Positions 42,888 through 55,635 are shown, numbered from the stretch's first letter. The stretch: DNA of 64,000 bases from Hygrophila difformis (GCA_030278955.1 JAOANR010000002.1:22430057-22494056); one strand, 5' to 3'. The notes: generated by a model not told the origin, from the letters alone. Numbers and translations: made by a program.

Positions 42888-45800
42888 ATGATTGGGTTCA
42901 AAGACTGTACAATCCTTGCATGGAATGTTCGTGGTGCCATGCATAGGAATACTCAACGCCACATCAGGGATGTGCTCTTTCAACACAAACCCTCGATATT
43001 TTGTTTGTTGGAGCCGCAAGGGGGCTTTGATAGGTTACAATTACCGCTTTATCGTATGAACTATGAGCCTGTCCACATTACGGAGAGTGTTGGAAGGGCA
43101 GGAGGTCTATGGATACTTCGGAGAATTGGTCTTCCTTTCTCTATTCAGTTGGTTACTGCTCATAATAGACTGGTAACATTTAAGCTTTGTGTTGGGATCC
43201 AGCACTGGCATCTTACAGTGATCTATGCCAGTCCATGCCTGAGTGATCGGATGAGGGATTGGGTGGACATGTGATCGATTGGCCTTGCTATGCAGGGGCC
43301 ATGGATGGCGATAGGGGACTGGAATGATATACTTAACAGCTCGGAAGCCTTGAATATGCCGACATCCTCCCGCCAATGTGATCAATTCCAGGACATGTTG
43401 GTTGATTGTGGCTTGGAAACACTACATACTATAGGGGATGCTTTTACTTGGCAAAGGAACACTCATGGTGGTCCATTTGCCCGGAAGAGGCTTGAAAGGG
43501 CGGCCGCTAATCTCTGCTGGGTGGATCATTTTCCTGAGGCGGTTGTGAAAATCCTCCCGCGTAGAGTTTCTGATCATAATGGCATATTCCTTAGGTGCTC
43601 GCCGTCCTCCAGGTTGGCAGCGCCTAGACCCTTTCGTTGGGAAGGGGCTTGGTCACATCACCCTCTCTACTCTCATGTAGTAGATGCAGCTTGGCATTCA
43701 GTGGACTCTTCGATTAGTGATAAGCTAGGGTCGGTTAAGGATGCTTCTCAATACTTTAACACTCATGGCTTTGGGAATATTGCCCATAGGAAACGGATGC
43801 TACTCAGACGGTTGCAGGGGCTTAGGAAATTCCTCATGCGGGTGGATTCGGTCCGACACCACCTTTTGGAAAAACAACTTATGGAGGAATTGGATATGGT
43901 CTTGAAACAGGAGGAAACCTTTTGGTTTCAGAAGTCGCGGGACAAGTGGATAACTTGTGGAGATAAGAATACACGGTACTTTCACTCTCAGGCCAAAATT
44001 CATAGGCAACGCTCTAAAATTATAGGGCTTGATATCAATGGGGTCTGGACTACTGATGAGACGGCACTCCAACAGCATGCGCGATCGCACTTTTGCATGT
44101 TGTTTGGCCATACACTGCCGCCTGCTGTTGATCTTGTGCCTTTAGCGCCCTTACCACCCCTCCCAGCTACGCAAGGCCTGGATTGTGAGGTGACTCTGGA
44201 CGAGGTGCGTCAAGCTATGACTGATATGTCGGGGTATTCGGCACCCGGGCCGGATGGTTTCCCCGCGGTCTTCTTCAAATTATATTGGGAGTCAGTGGGT
44301 GTTTCGGTTTGGGAATTCATCCGAAAGGCCATTAACACAGGATCATTTGAGCAAGCTGTGTCTTCAACATTTATATGTTTGATACCTAAGGTTGATATCC
44401 CTAAGGAGATCCGTCAATTCAGGGCGATCAGTTTATGCAATGTTAGCTATAAAATTCTGACAAAAGTTCTAGTTAACAGACTGAGGCCCTTCCTTCAATA
44501 GTATATTGGGCCATATCAATCGGCTTTCTTACCAGGCAGGGGCACGGTGGGTAATGCTATAGTTCTTCAAGAAGTTATTTCTTCCTTTCAGAACCGGAAT
44601 AGACGATCAAAAGATTTCATGCTCAAAATTGACTTGGAAAAGGCATATGATAACATCTCATGGGACTTTCTTGAGGAGTGCCTTGTTGAGATGGGTATAC
44701 CGGATAGCATGAGACAGATCATTATGTATTGTGTTCGTAGCACTCGATACTCGCTCTTATGGAATGGGTCAGTTCTACCACCCTTTTTGCCAGCAAAGGG
44801 CATTCGTCAAGGGGATCCGCTATCGCCGTACCTCTTTATCATTGTGATGGAAAAACTTTCGCGCTCCATTCTAGAGTGTGCAAACAACGGTCACTGGCAA
44901 CCGGTAGTACTCGCCTGTGATGCTCCTCCTTTGACCCATTTAATGTTTGCCGACGATCTACTGTTATTTTCTAGCGCTTCCTTGGAAAGTGCACAGTGCA
45001 TGGATGGTCTCTTGGCAAGCTTTGCAGGCAAGGCTGGGCTTCGAATCAACACCAGTAAGTCCTTGGCAGTGGCGTCTTATGCTGTCCAGCATGATCTCAA
45101 GATGTCCCTATCATCGATACTCAACATTGATTTTGCAAGTGATGTAGGTCGATACCTAGGGTTTCCTGTTCTTAATGGCCTGGTGCGACATACACACTTG
45201 GAATTTTTGGTGGAGAGAATGGTTGGCAGGCTGGGGACCTGGAAGAGAGGGCTGCTGAATCGTGCAGGCCGCATCACATTGGCTCGCTCGGTCCTTGCGG
45301 CAATCCCATCATATGTCATGCAAAGTTATTGGTTTCCATCAACAATGTGATCGGATTGATAAATGTATCAGAGATTTTATTTGGAAGGATGTGAATGGCA
45401 AGGGATTTCCTCTTGTTAACTGGGATCGGGTTACCCGCCCACGCAACATGGGAGGACTTGGTATTCGTCGTGCGAGGGATATGAATCTAGCTCTCCTTGG
45501 CAAACCTTTTGCGGACATATGGACTGGTGTTGAGAAGCCGTGGGTTGCAATCCTTGAAGCCAAATATCGATGTTCAGTTGGGAACTTGAGGGCCAAGCCT
45601 GGCTCATCCCCCTTCTATCAGGCCTTGGTAAAGGTGGCGCCACTATTTATGCCGGGGTTTAAGTTGGCTATAGGGGACGGAACTAGTAATGTTTGGTCTA
45701 GTAATTGGTTGCGGGGAGGTAGAATTGATACCCGAGTCTCATATGTCAATATCTCTGAATATGACATGCGAATAAAGGATGTCTATAGGGATGGGAAGTG

Positions 45801-46950
45801 GTGTTTCTCTCAGCTATGGACTCCGGTTCCGGAAGAGATTCAGTTGGAAGCTCAGGCATTTGGCCCCCTCGTCTGTCATGAATCATCTCGAGATAGGCGA
45901 GTGTGGGGGCTGACGGCTAATGGTGTTTTCACAGTGAGAACAGGTTTCTTGTGGCTGCTGGAGCGACGAGGGGTGAGAAGTGATCGGCTGCATTCTTGGG
46001 CATGGAAAATTAAGGCCCCTGAAAAGGTGAAACTATTGAGTTGGTTGGCATCGTATGATTCTGTCCCTACTAATGCTACTCGGCATCACAGAGGTATTGT
46101 TAGCTCGCCTGCTTGTGTCGTGTGTGGCGCAGGTCTGGAGACTCTCATGCATATGCTCTTCCAATGTCCCTGGGCGATGCAAGTTTGGTCCAAGATTGGT
46201 GGGTATCCTTCGCCACAGTGGATTGCTCAATTCACTGATGGTAGTCTCTTTTTAACGCGGTTTGGCCGGACATGGTCGGGGCTTCAATGGGCTACAATTT
46301 GGTGTATATGGAATGGGAGGAATAGCCTGTGTTTTCGAGGTGAACCACCAAAGGTTGATGAAGTGGTTCGTCGTGCCAGATTCCTTGGTGAAGCCTTCGA
46401 AAGGACCTGTGGTCGGACAACTCATGTTCGGGAGTTGCGGCTAGTCCAATGGAATCCCCAGAATCATAATGGACTGGTGCTGCATGTAGATGGTAGTGCA
46501 CTTGGGAATCCCGGGTGTGCTGGGTTTGGTGGAGTTCTCCGTGATGGGGATGGTCGCTGGCTCGAAGGGTTTTCTGGATCAATAGGACTGGCTACTAATC
46601 TCTTGGCTGAACTCCATGGTATATGGAATGGATTGAAACGACTCCATGCCATAGGTGTTGAATCCATTTGTTGCTACTCAGACTCAGTGGAGGCTCTTCG
46701 ACTCATTCGCCATGATGTGAGCCCCGGGCACCCTCTCTATGCTTTGGTACGACATATCAAGGACATTCTTCTGCTTCGTCCAGGGTATAAATGGAGTCAT
46801 ATTCTTCGGGAAGGCAACACTGTCGCTGATGCTCTAGCCAAACGCGGTTCGCGGTCGGTGGAATTCTTTACCACCTGGGCCTTTCCTCCGGATGATGTGC
46901 GGCCACTTCTCTCAGCGGATATGGCAGGCACTTGGTACCCTCGGGTTTGA
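42888..46950 (+). pseudogene. LINE 3 ORF2: endonuclease, reverse transcriptase, zinc finger, RNase H
   Basis: From ATG 42888 the apurinic-type endonuclease has LAWNVRGA, IGDWNDIL and SDHNGIF. A TGA at 43272-43274 interrupts it in frame. Reverse transcriptase follows: APGPDGFPAVFFK, RAISLCNVSYKI, TAG at 44499-44501, KIDLEKAYD, IRQGDPLSPYLF and the catalytic LMFADDLLLF. A one-base shift near 45345 moves the frame. The zinc-binding region (CVVCGAGLETLMHMLFQC) and a complete RNase H follow: HVDGSALGNPG, LLAELHG, YSDSVEAL and REGNTVADALA, all four acidic residues kept. The enzyme nicks DNA and primes reverse transcription at the target. Confidence 0.88.
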
Positions 46951-47058
46951 TTGTTAGGTTTTTCTTTTTTGTTTTGTTTCTTTTCTTTTCCCTTATCTGC
47001 TTTCTGTAGAATTTTTTTATCTTTTTTTTGCTGAGCTTCGGCTCCTTTCACCCAAAAA

Positions 47059-47073
47059 AATTAACCATTCATA
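47059..47073. repeat. Target-site duplication, right of LINE 3
   Basis: Exact match to 41389-41403, directly after the short A tail. Confidence 0.85.
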
Positions 47074-49737
47074 AAATTATTACAACAAATGCTCACACAT
47101 AAAATTATTATAAACGGAAATTGCATATTAACTTAAAATAGAATCATAAAATTATTCAAGATTTATTGTTCACATCCATAAAAAAAATATTACACAACTC
47201 AACTATTTTAAAAAATATATATATAATAAATCCTGAATACTTTTTGACATGTGCAGACTGTATTGCCCTTATTAAATATACTTGATTCTTTCTTAATTTT
47301 AAGGGTTATACTTAGATTTCCACATAAATGCTGACTAATCATCCAGAAATGTACAGTCATCCAAAATAATTACACGTCAGCGGTGAATCATCCTACATGC
47401 CACATGATCAATCTTTTAAATATTCTATATTTAGATATTAAATCTATTTGTTAGGATAAGAAAATCTTGAGAAAATCTTTCCATATATTTAAAAATATAT
47501 ATAAATTAAAAATAAATTATAATATACTTGATATTTATGACAAATTTAGTTAAACCAATATATTATAAACTCTTTAATTGAATAAGTAATTTTTTTCAAA
47601 TATATATTATATAAGTATTATTTATATTAGAATTCAAGTTTAAAATATTAACCTAATATATATAATAAAATAAAAAATGTGTAGTTTGGGTTTGAACACA
47701 CCTTTGACGATACACAGAGGTGTCAATATTTACCAAAAATAATAAAATAAAAAATTATTAATAATAATCTTTTAAGTAAATTATCCAAATATATATAGTT
47801 AATAAGAAATTATAATCCGTTATAAAAATTTAATCAAAATTCAATCCTGATTTTTGTATAAGGTTTAATTTTTATATATATTTTTATCATAAAAGTAATT
47901 TTAATAAATGAAAATAATATAAAGAAAAAATAATTATTGAAAAATATTTTTTTCTTATGAACATAATCCAGAATAATGCATTTTTTTAAGCTTCTCAAAA
48001 AGGTCAAAAATTTTATTAGTCGATTTTGCGATGTCATTTGCTGATATATTGCCAAGAAAGAGATGAAAACCTGAAGTGTTAATTATATAACTGTATAACA
48101 GAGCCCTTCCGTGCATCGAATTGCGTGCATAACATTAAAAACATGCATAATATTTTTAATGATGTGCCAAAAATGTATTCGCTTATATATTATTACTATG
48201 GAAAATAGGAAGACAATCATTCTTTGATATTTGAAAACTGTTCATTTTTTTGAAATTATAAATATAAAAAGTGGATACTTTTTTTTTGTAGTAACTTATT
48301 TTTTTCCACTAATTTTATGTTCAATTATTAATCACACATTTTTGGATTCATTCTCCACAGTTAAATCATCTTCATATTAAGATAAATGATGAATGTAATG
48401 AAGTATGATAGTTTGAATTCATTCAATAACAACAAATATGATTGGAGAATCATTGTGAAAGTGATTCATATACGGGACAGTTACAATGTATAAGTAAATG
48501 AATAAATCAAATGTCATACATATTCTTATTGAATGTCAATATGACTATATACTAATTTCATATATAATCACCTCCACATAAATAGTTTTTATACTACAAT
48601 ATTTATATAATAATAGTATGAGATTAGTTCTCTCCTATCATTTCTGTTCCCATTTGAATTTGATTGCTTATCCTTAGTAACATAATAATATTTTTCTTCA
48701 TATTTTATTGTATACTTTGTCTATTCATGTTGTGTGGGGCTATGAATTATGAGGTTTAGTTTTACAATTGTTGGTCTTGGTTGTCTTTGAATCCAAGTTA
48801 GTTGTTTGCTTTTTTTTTTTCTTCCCTTTCTTTTGATCATATTTATTGGCAATTTTTTAGGTTAGTGACTGTATATGAATGTGGGAACTTGAAAACAAAA
48901 AAATTTTGCTAGCCTGAGAAAGTGATCTCATAGAAAATTTAACAATATGAAACTGATTGTATAGAATGATTAACAATTATATAATGGGAATAACCTGATG
49001 ATTACCACCAGTATATATAGGTTGTAGTTATAGCCAAAAGGATTGAGATTTTTCGATTTCTTACCAATTAAGAACTTATTTTCTAATATTTTCTAGGTCT
49101 CCTAAATAATGGTTTGTATAATATAATTAATTGAATCCATTCCTCCTACTATCTTATTGAAATTGCAGAGATTCATACTCATGGTTTAGAATAGTCTGGT
49201 TTATTGAAATTGGTGGATCAAGATATACATATAGAAATTGAGGTTGATTATCTCGAGGTAATGAACTGTTATTTATTTTGTCGCATGTTTTATGATAAAA
49301 TTGATACAGATTCTTATGGTTTCATACGCCTATGTTATGAATTTAAAATAAGCAAACTTTATGCACAAATAATAATAAGACCACAAATACTGAAAAGCCT
49401 ATCAAATACAAAGTATTTTCATTTGAGTAGGGATCAAGGATGCGTGCAAGCGAGCAATAACATAATTTGAGTAGATCATGTGAGCTAACTCGCATAGGAT
49501 TATATAAACACCAATGCAAGCATTTTCACTCTCATTCCCAAATTTTAGTAATAATACCAAGTTGAATAAAAATTAGGCAAATAGCCACAATTCCATTGAG
49601 ATTCAGTTTCAACAATTTCAACTCCACCTATAAAAGGGCCAAAAAGATAAAAATAAATTAAATATATATAAAAAGGAAGGAAAAATGAAGCAACGAAATG
49701 CCCAACTTCTCAATGCTCTCAAGAGTGCCCTATACTC
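47074..49737. other. AT-rich intergenic region
   Basis: About 2.7 kb of strongly AT-rich sequence. The frames present are short and have no recognisable motif. I see nothing specific here beyond A/T runs. Confidence 0.4.
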
Positions 49738-49740
49738 TAA

Positions 49741-50150
49741 GGGGGTGTATTCAATGTAGAGTCTGTAGGATTTTTTTGGACTTTTAAAGTTGGGGTGTAT
49801 TCAATTTAGATTTTAAAAAGTCTTTAAAAATCTAGGTGTATTCAATACAGATTTTTAAAAGTCTTTAAAAATCTAGGTGTATTCAATCCATATTTTAAAA
49901 AGTCTTTAAAAATCTTGGTGTATTCAACAATCCATGGATTTTAAATCTTTATAGATTTTAATGGATTCTCTTAAAAAATATAACTAAATAAAATCTCTCT
50001 AAAAATCCATGGATTTCTAAAAGTCAGCCAAACTCTACATGGAGTCTATACAAAATCAATCGACTCTGAAAACTCTACGTGGAGTCTATGGATTTTCTAA
50101 ATCCACCGACTTTTTAAAATCCATATAAATCTGAATTGAATACACCCTCC
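49741..50150. mobile_element. Tourist-like MITE (410 bp)
   Basis: Left end GGGGGTGTATTCAAT and right end ATTGAATACACCCTCC are inverted repeats of about 16 bases, flanked by TAA on both sides (49738-49740, 50151-50153). The TAA duplication indicates the PIF/Harbinger (Tourist) group. Noncoding, so mobilised in trans. Confidence 0.85.
49793..49933. repeat. Tandem amplification of the MITE end
   Basis: GGTGTATTCAA plus an AGATTTTTAAAAGTCTTTAA-type block recurs about every 42 bases, giving several copies of the terminal motif inside the left half of the MITE. Confidence 0.75.
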
Positions 50151-50153
50151 TAA

Positions 50154-50447
50154 AGCTCATCCTGCAAGATTCAACACACGACAAGCAATAGCCATATGAG
50201 GATCAAAAGATGCTCTCAATATAGCAGTCTTTGTTAAGAATGTTTGAAACATCAACACCTGTTTCCTATAGGACCTGTCAAGAATGTGACATCCTTTTTC
50301 CATTGTGTACCTAAAATTTTACTCCTATAAGATTAAAAAATGCTATGGGTTAAAGAAAGGAGGAATAAATTGTGGGTTCAATAGATTTATCATTCAAGGT
50401 GCCCATTTACGATTGTGCTTTAGAAATGAAGAATGATCCTGCAAACC

Positions 50448-50492
<45 letters not shown>

Positions 50493-51331
50493 AATAACAA
50501 AAACATGCACCGATACAACAGACAATAGCATGAAGTATACCTCAACGATTTACAAACCAATAACGCACCTACAAACCAAAACGACAAAAACAGACAAAAA
50601 AAAATGGCACACGTTAGTATCCAACAAAGAGAGAAAGGAAAAAATGGCACAAATCATGCCCCTGGATACACTTGTGCGCTTTATCTACTCTAAGGCCTAA
50701 AATAAGGCAAGTATACATAAGGCCTCTTCACTCCAAGTTAAATACACACACAGACAACCCACATATTCCCCCTCCCTCCAAAGGGCAAAACCCACAGAAA
50801 CTGGTAGCAGGGGCATATCGTTAAATCCGAGCACTTGTTACTTGCTAAATCTACTACAAAGACCACACACCGTGTGGGTTAGTAATCAAGTTTTTCAATT
50901 TGCAATTTGCATCCCAGAACCACACACACCTTTCCCCATTCTCATTTCATATTTATGAATAACATTGCTTTCAAGAAAAGACAATGCAATACATGAAGAT
51001 AATGGTTAAGCACCAAATTCACTTTACAGTATACAATAACAAAAGCATAGCAGATCAACACCATCTAAAGTCACATGTATGTTAACACTCATCAACATGA
51101 TCGCTCCAACAAAGCTTTAACAAACCAATTAAATTTCTTGAACGTGGAAATGTGTGATTATAAATTCATGTAAATAGCAATAAATGTATTGGGCAGTAAT
51201 CTCGTGATCCTGGCCATGGCTTGTACTTTGGTAAAGCCCATATAGTGCTCAGGAAATCACTAAGCAAAACTGCAATTATAATAGACTGAAATGAACCAAA
51301 AAGTGAATAATCAAATGCATGAAAACATAAA
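50154..51331. other. Intergenic or 3' flank of candidate host gene
   Basis: AT-rich with no convincing frame. It contains an AAT/AAAT microsatellite at 50449-50497. It may include the 3' UTR of the minus-strand gene ending at 51332. Confidence 0.4.
50449..50497. repeat. (AAT)n/(AAAT)n microsatellite
   Basis: About 12 AAT units pass into AAAT units. Confidence 0.85.
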
Positions 51332-53375
51332 TTATATTTTCTGACCGGTTGATTGTGACCCTGCTAAGGTTTCATTCAAAGTTTCAACATGCCCTTGCAG
51401 ATCTTCTCACTTCTGCTTTGCTTAATTGCTTTGAACATTCAATCGACTATGGTCAAATACTGAAGTTGGAATTCGAGAAAGGCACATGCAAAACATATCG
51501 ATCGTCAAGCTCTAACTATAATACTATTGTCTCAGTCCATCGAAAAACCTAAAAAAACTAATTGAATCAATGATATAATCAACATAGAAAATTCAAAATA
51601 TATGAATTTAGATACGAACACATACGAACCACAGAATACCATATGCAAAAGAAGAGGTCACAAACAGTTCATGTACTCCTATTTTAATCTTCAAAGTTGA
51701 GGGTCAAGCAGTTATATAAGAAAATATGTTGTAAGGGCAGAGAAGAATAAGATCAAATAAAAGTGACTTCTCAATATCTATAAAGCTTGTTGTAGCACCT
51801 TTATAGAAGACTGAATCCTGGTTCAAAATAAAGTCATGCTTAAACACCAATATATAATACTATAAGTTTGTCACTCTGGCATAAAATATATTGACATTAT
51901 CCAGACCCCATCAAAGCTGTTAAATTGCCCAGGTAAATGATCCTTTTAAGCTGTCATAAATGTACATGGCTAAGTGAGAATGTTTGACAATTCAATACTC
52001 ATTCCGTTGGGAAAATTTCTTACCTTGAAGATTTTGAACTTTCGACTCAAATATCTTCCCTTCTATATAGTTCCGCTGCAAAAATTGGAATGGAGCATTT
52101 GCAGAAAGCATATTAGATTATGAAAACAGTTCGGATAGACACCCAAGCACTTATCATAGGTTTGAAAATAATAAATTGGAAGAAAGCACGATGAAAGTGT
52201 TTTTAGAATAGTTAATATCACTATCAAAGTGTTGTCAAACTTTCAGAAAAGAGAAAATATAAGTAAAAATTTACACTATATTAGATTAAAGTGTACCACC
52301 AAATACCTGGAGCAGGATCATTGGCCGCAAAAACCAATAAATTTAAGACTCTCATTTCTGCGCCTTTTTGCCAACGGTTGTACAAACCAAACACAGAAGA
52401 TTAAGAACACATTAAGGCAAATAACTAATCTGAAGTACCTGGGTTATAGTTTTCCTTTTTCAGAATCCAGCGAACTGCTCAAATTTAATAAGCAGGCATA
52501 TTCTGATACAGAGGCGTTCGACGGTTGCGACGAAGGTGACGAAGCATGAGGCGGCAGTGGAATTCAAGGCCAAAAACAAAAATACTATCGAACAACAGAG
52601 TCATGGAAAATATTAGGTTAAACAAAACGGAAGTTATTGCTAACCAATAAATTCTCATATCTGAAATTTGGGGCAATTGTGCATAATTAACCCGAAAATC
52701 AAAATTGAATGTAAGAACACAAAAACAAAGTAGTAGAACCATGGAGAAAAGGCTTTAAATTCTAAGTAGCAATCATCACATTCATATTATACAAAGGCAA
52801 CCATGGTTGAAACATCTACTTGAACTGAAAATTCATTAACCATCATCAATAACTCGAGTAATACACCAATATGAAGAACCACATTCCCTCACCTGTTTCT
52901 AATCAGTTATGTAAACCTCAATGGATTATTACAATTTGACTTAACAGCTCGTTGACACAGTTGTGTTGAAAAACTGAGAGTAATTAGTGTCAGTCCCATC
53001 ACTTGCCATTGACAGGAGACCTAGTAAGATCTATGTACATGTCTAAAAGACATTGGAGAAATTATATCACACTGCACTATTTTTAGTAATTTATGAGTTT
53101 AATATTTGAATATCATGACTAATTTATTGAAAACATATAACAAAAGTGAAACTATAAACAACAAATTTCAGCAGTCATACAGGAGGGGAAAAAAAAAAAA
53201 AAAAAAAAAAAAGAAGAAAGGTGGACGGTGGATTTCATCCTGGTAGAAATGATTTAATTCAACACGAAACCTAAAAAAAGAAACAAAACTAAGAAAAAAA
53301 AAAAGAATGCCGCCATACAACTAACCTCGAGCTCCCTTCCCAAACTCGGCGTAGAGTCCAAGGCCTTTCCCATCA
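51332..53375 (-). CDS. Candidate small host gene, coiled-coil product, three predicted exons
   Basis: On the minus strand I see exon-like blocks with consensus splice sites. 53375-53326 lies between CGGTAACGCAG and GTTAGT and has ATG at 53373-53371. 52075-52024 lies between TTTTTGCAG and GTAAGA and reads RNYIEGKIFESKVQNLQ. 51405-51332 reads DLQGHVETLNETLAGSQ to a TAA. The phases agree and the last two exons give regular leucine heptads. Further exons may lie in the 1.2-kb gap (a Ser-rich candidate is near 52560-52470). I do not recognise the family. The first exon has a striking second reading (see findings). The model needs transcript support. Confidence 0.35.
53189..53212. repeat. A24 tract
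   Basis: Poly-A run within the presumed first coding intron. Confidence 0.7.
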
Positions 53376-53626
53376 CTGCGTTACCGAAAATCAACAAAAC
53401 AAACTCAAATGGAAGTAGAAATCAGAAGCGTTGTGCGACTGCAGACGGTGGATGAACAAACCAAAACCAATTACTCCAAACACCAAATTCAATCATAAAA
53501 CATGATGAATTTCTTAAATCACATAATGTCGCCCAATCAGGAAAATTTAGAATCAGAGAAGCACAATTTAATCCAATAGTTGTAACAGAATTATAGAAAA
53601 AGAGTGAAAGAATAGCTATTCGTTAC

Positions 53627-53940
53627 CAAGGCAGCAAGCAACGGATGCGAAGGATGAGGGGGTGCAGTGACAGAGGGCAGCAGCGGAGTGGAGATGGAGT
53701 GCGGCGATGATGATGCTCGAGGAGGGAAGAGACGACGGCGCGATGGCATGGCAGAGAGGAGGTAGAGAAGGGCATCGGATGATGATAGGCGCGGCGGAGC
53801 AGTGGTGGCTCGAACGGAGCTGAGGGCGAGACAGGGAAATTGCGAGGGAGAGGGAGAGAGCGACAACACCAAAGAGAGAGAGAGGCGGCCGGCCGGCGGT
53901 GGATTTAAATGCTTGTGGTGGAGACGGGGTTTCAATTTAG
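53627..53940 (-). promoter_or_regulatory. GC/CT-rich leader exon of the candidate host gene
   Basis: Reading leftward, CT-rich sequence (CTCTCTCTCTTT, TCGCTCTCTCCCTCTCCCTC) changes to a GC-rich stretch that ends CTGCCTTG/GTAACG, a good donor at 53627/53626. This looks like a plant 5' UTR exon with its core promoter to the right. An open frame runs through it (Ser/Pro/Leu-rich) but resembles no protein I know. Confidence 0.45.
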
Positions 53941-54040
53941 GAATTAGGGTTTTGGAAGGAGGAGGATGCAGTTGATTTAAAATTTAAGTTGGTAAGCATC
54001 TCCAATGGTACCCTATAACTCAAAATGAGTTGGCCTCTTC

Positions 54041-54048
54041 TCTCCAAC
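54041..54048. repeat. 8-bp target duplication of the hAT element, left
   Basis: TCTCCAAC, identical to 54948-54955. Confidence 0.9.
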
Positions 54049-54947
54049 TAGGGGTGGGCATTTTTTGTCGGGTATCGGGTACCCGACCCGAACCCGACAT
54101 GTCGGGTTCGGGTTTTGTCGGGTTTTGATATTAAAAACCCGACATTTCGGGTACCCGAACCCGACACTAAATGTCGGGTCGGGTGTCGGGTTTGTGGTCG
54201 GGTACCCGATCGGGTATCGGGTACCCGACAAAATAAATAAATAAATAAATATTTTAATATTTATTTTCTAATATTTATTTTGTTTTACAATATTTATACT
54301 TATTTTATAATTAGTAGGATTAGTATTTTATTCTATGTGGTGAAAAGCCATGTATAAGCTTGAAAAATTTGTGAAGTCTCATATATTAATTCTTTTTTGG
54401 AATTAATAATGGATAATTAACCTTGAACATGATATATATGATAATAAATTTCAAGAATTATAAATAACTTTGATGAGTTATATTTTTATTTTAATAAATA
54501 ATGTCATTGAACACTAAAATTCAATTAAATAATACTAAGAAATAAGATAACATTAAATAATAATAAATAAAACTGAAATTTTATATTTTTAAATAAGAAA
54601 ATTGATAGTTATTATTATTTAATAACAATATAGATGAATATACCTATATATTTGCTTAAATATTAGTAATCTTAGTTTTTTTTGAATGAATTGTGTAATT
54701 TAGGTTGGTAATTGTATTTTTATAAAAAGTAAAACTAAATAAATAAAATATATTTTTTTTAAAAAAATATATTTTTGTCGGGTATCGGGTACCCGACCAA
54801 CCCGACCCGACAAAGTCGGGTACCCGAATATCGGGTACCCGATCTTATGCGGGTCGGGGTCGGGTAGCCATTTTAGAAACCCGATAGTGTCGGGTACCCG
54901 ACTTTCGGGTACCCGAACCCGACAACCCGACCCGATGCCCACCCCTA
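54049..54947. mobile_element. Non-autonomous hAT element (899 bp)
   Basis: Perfect 12-bp terminal inverted repeats, TAGGGGTGGGCA and TGCCCACCCCTA, lie inside an exact 8-bp duplication, which is diagnostic of hAT. Both subterminal regions (54068-54230 and 54776-54935) are packed with GTCGGG, CGGGTACCCG and CCCGAC motifs in both orientations, likely transposase binding sites. The middle is AT-rich and noncoding. Confidence 0.92.
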
Positions 54948-54955
54948 TCTCCAAC
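54948..54955. repeat. 8-bp target duplication of the hAT element, right
   Basis: TCTCCAAC, identical to 54041-54048. Confidence 0.9.
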
Positions 54956-55635
54956 AATACCCTAAAACCAAACCTATTTTGAGTTTTTTGAGTTTTATTA
55001 ATAGTAAATACTCAAATTTGAGTTTTTACTATTCACAAACCTATCTCACTTTTTGCAATTAAAATAATTGCAATCTCATCCCTCCAATTATTGCAAATTG
55101 AATATTGATCTAATTTTGTATTATAGTTAATAATTTTATACTTCATATATTTTTTTTATTAAATTTATTTTATATTTGATTATATTTAAAAATTTTAGGT
55201 TTCTTTATAAAATAAATTTTAAACATAAAGATAATTAAATTTTAAAGTGTTGATACAATCTTAGCAATCATAAAAAAAAATGACATTAGCATACACACAA
55301 ATTGAACACTTGTGGGGAAAATATACAAATTACAATTCTTGAAAAAATCATTTGCTTTTAATTAATATGTATGTCCTGCCATTTAATGTAATTCGTATTT
55401 TAATTATGTAATTCTTTCTTAATTAATGAGTATTGAATTTATGTGGGGTTAATATATAATTTATAAGAAATGATGGGTATGATTGAAAAGATAAATAAGT
55501 TTGTATGAGAAAGAATATATAGAGAATATTCTTTTGAGTTTGAGTTTAGTGTAAATGGTTGGAGATGAATTACTGTTTGATGTGACATTTACTGTAAAAT
55601 GGATTTGAGTTTGGTGTTGATTATTGGAGATGGTC

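Larger units (their letters stand above)
41404..47060 (+). mobile_element. LINE 3: nearly full-length plant L1 element
   Basis: About 5.66 kb bounded by the 13-15 bp duplication. A very short leader (about 27 bases) precedes ORF1, then come ORF2 and a T-rich 3' UTR (46951-47050) ending CTTTCACCC and seven A. Both ORFs are nearly intact, but ORF1 has one in-frame stop, and ORF2 has two in-frame stops and one frameshift. It belongs to a different subfamily from the LINE copies at 30.7-36.8 and 58.3-60.7 kb. Confidence 0.9.
53996..55635. mobile_element. Tourist-like element carrying a nested hAT element
   Basis: The left end GCATCTCCAATGG and the right end, read inverted (GACCATCTCCAATAAT), are similar inverted repeats. 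TAA is on both sides (53993-53995 and 55636-55638). Subterminal blocks with TTTGAGTTT and CTCAAA are also mirrored. Without the 907 bases added by the hAT insertion it would be about 733 bp. Noncoding. The ends are imperfect, so the assignment is moderate. Confidence 0.6.

Noticed and set aside
52485..52742. Minus-strand frame as a separate gene
   Set aside because: No motif; only the GC-richer part near 52500-52560 looks exon-like and it is better considered a possible missing exon of the candidate host gene.
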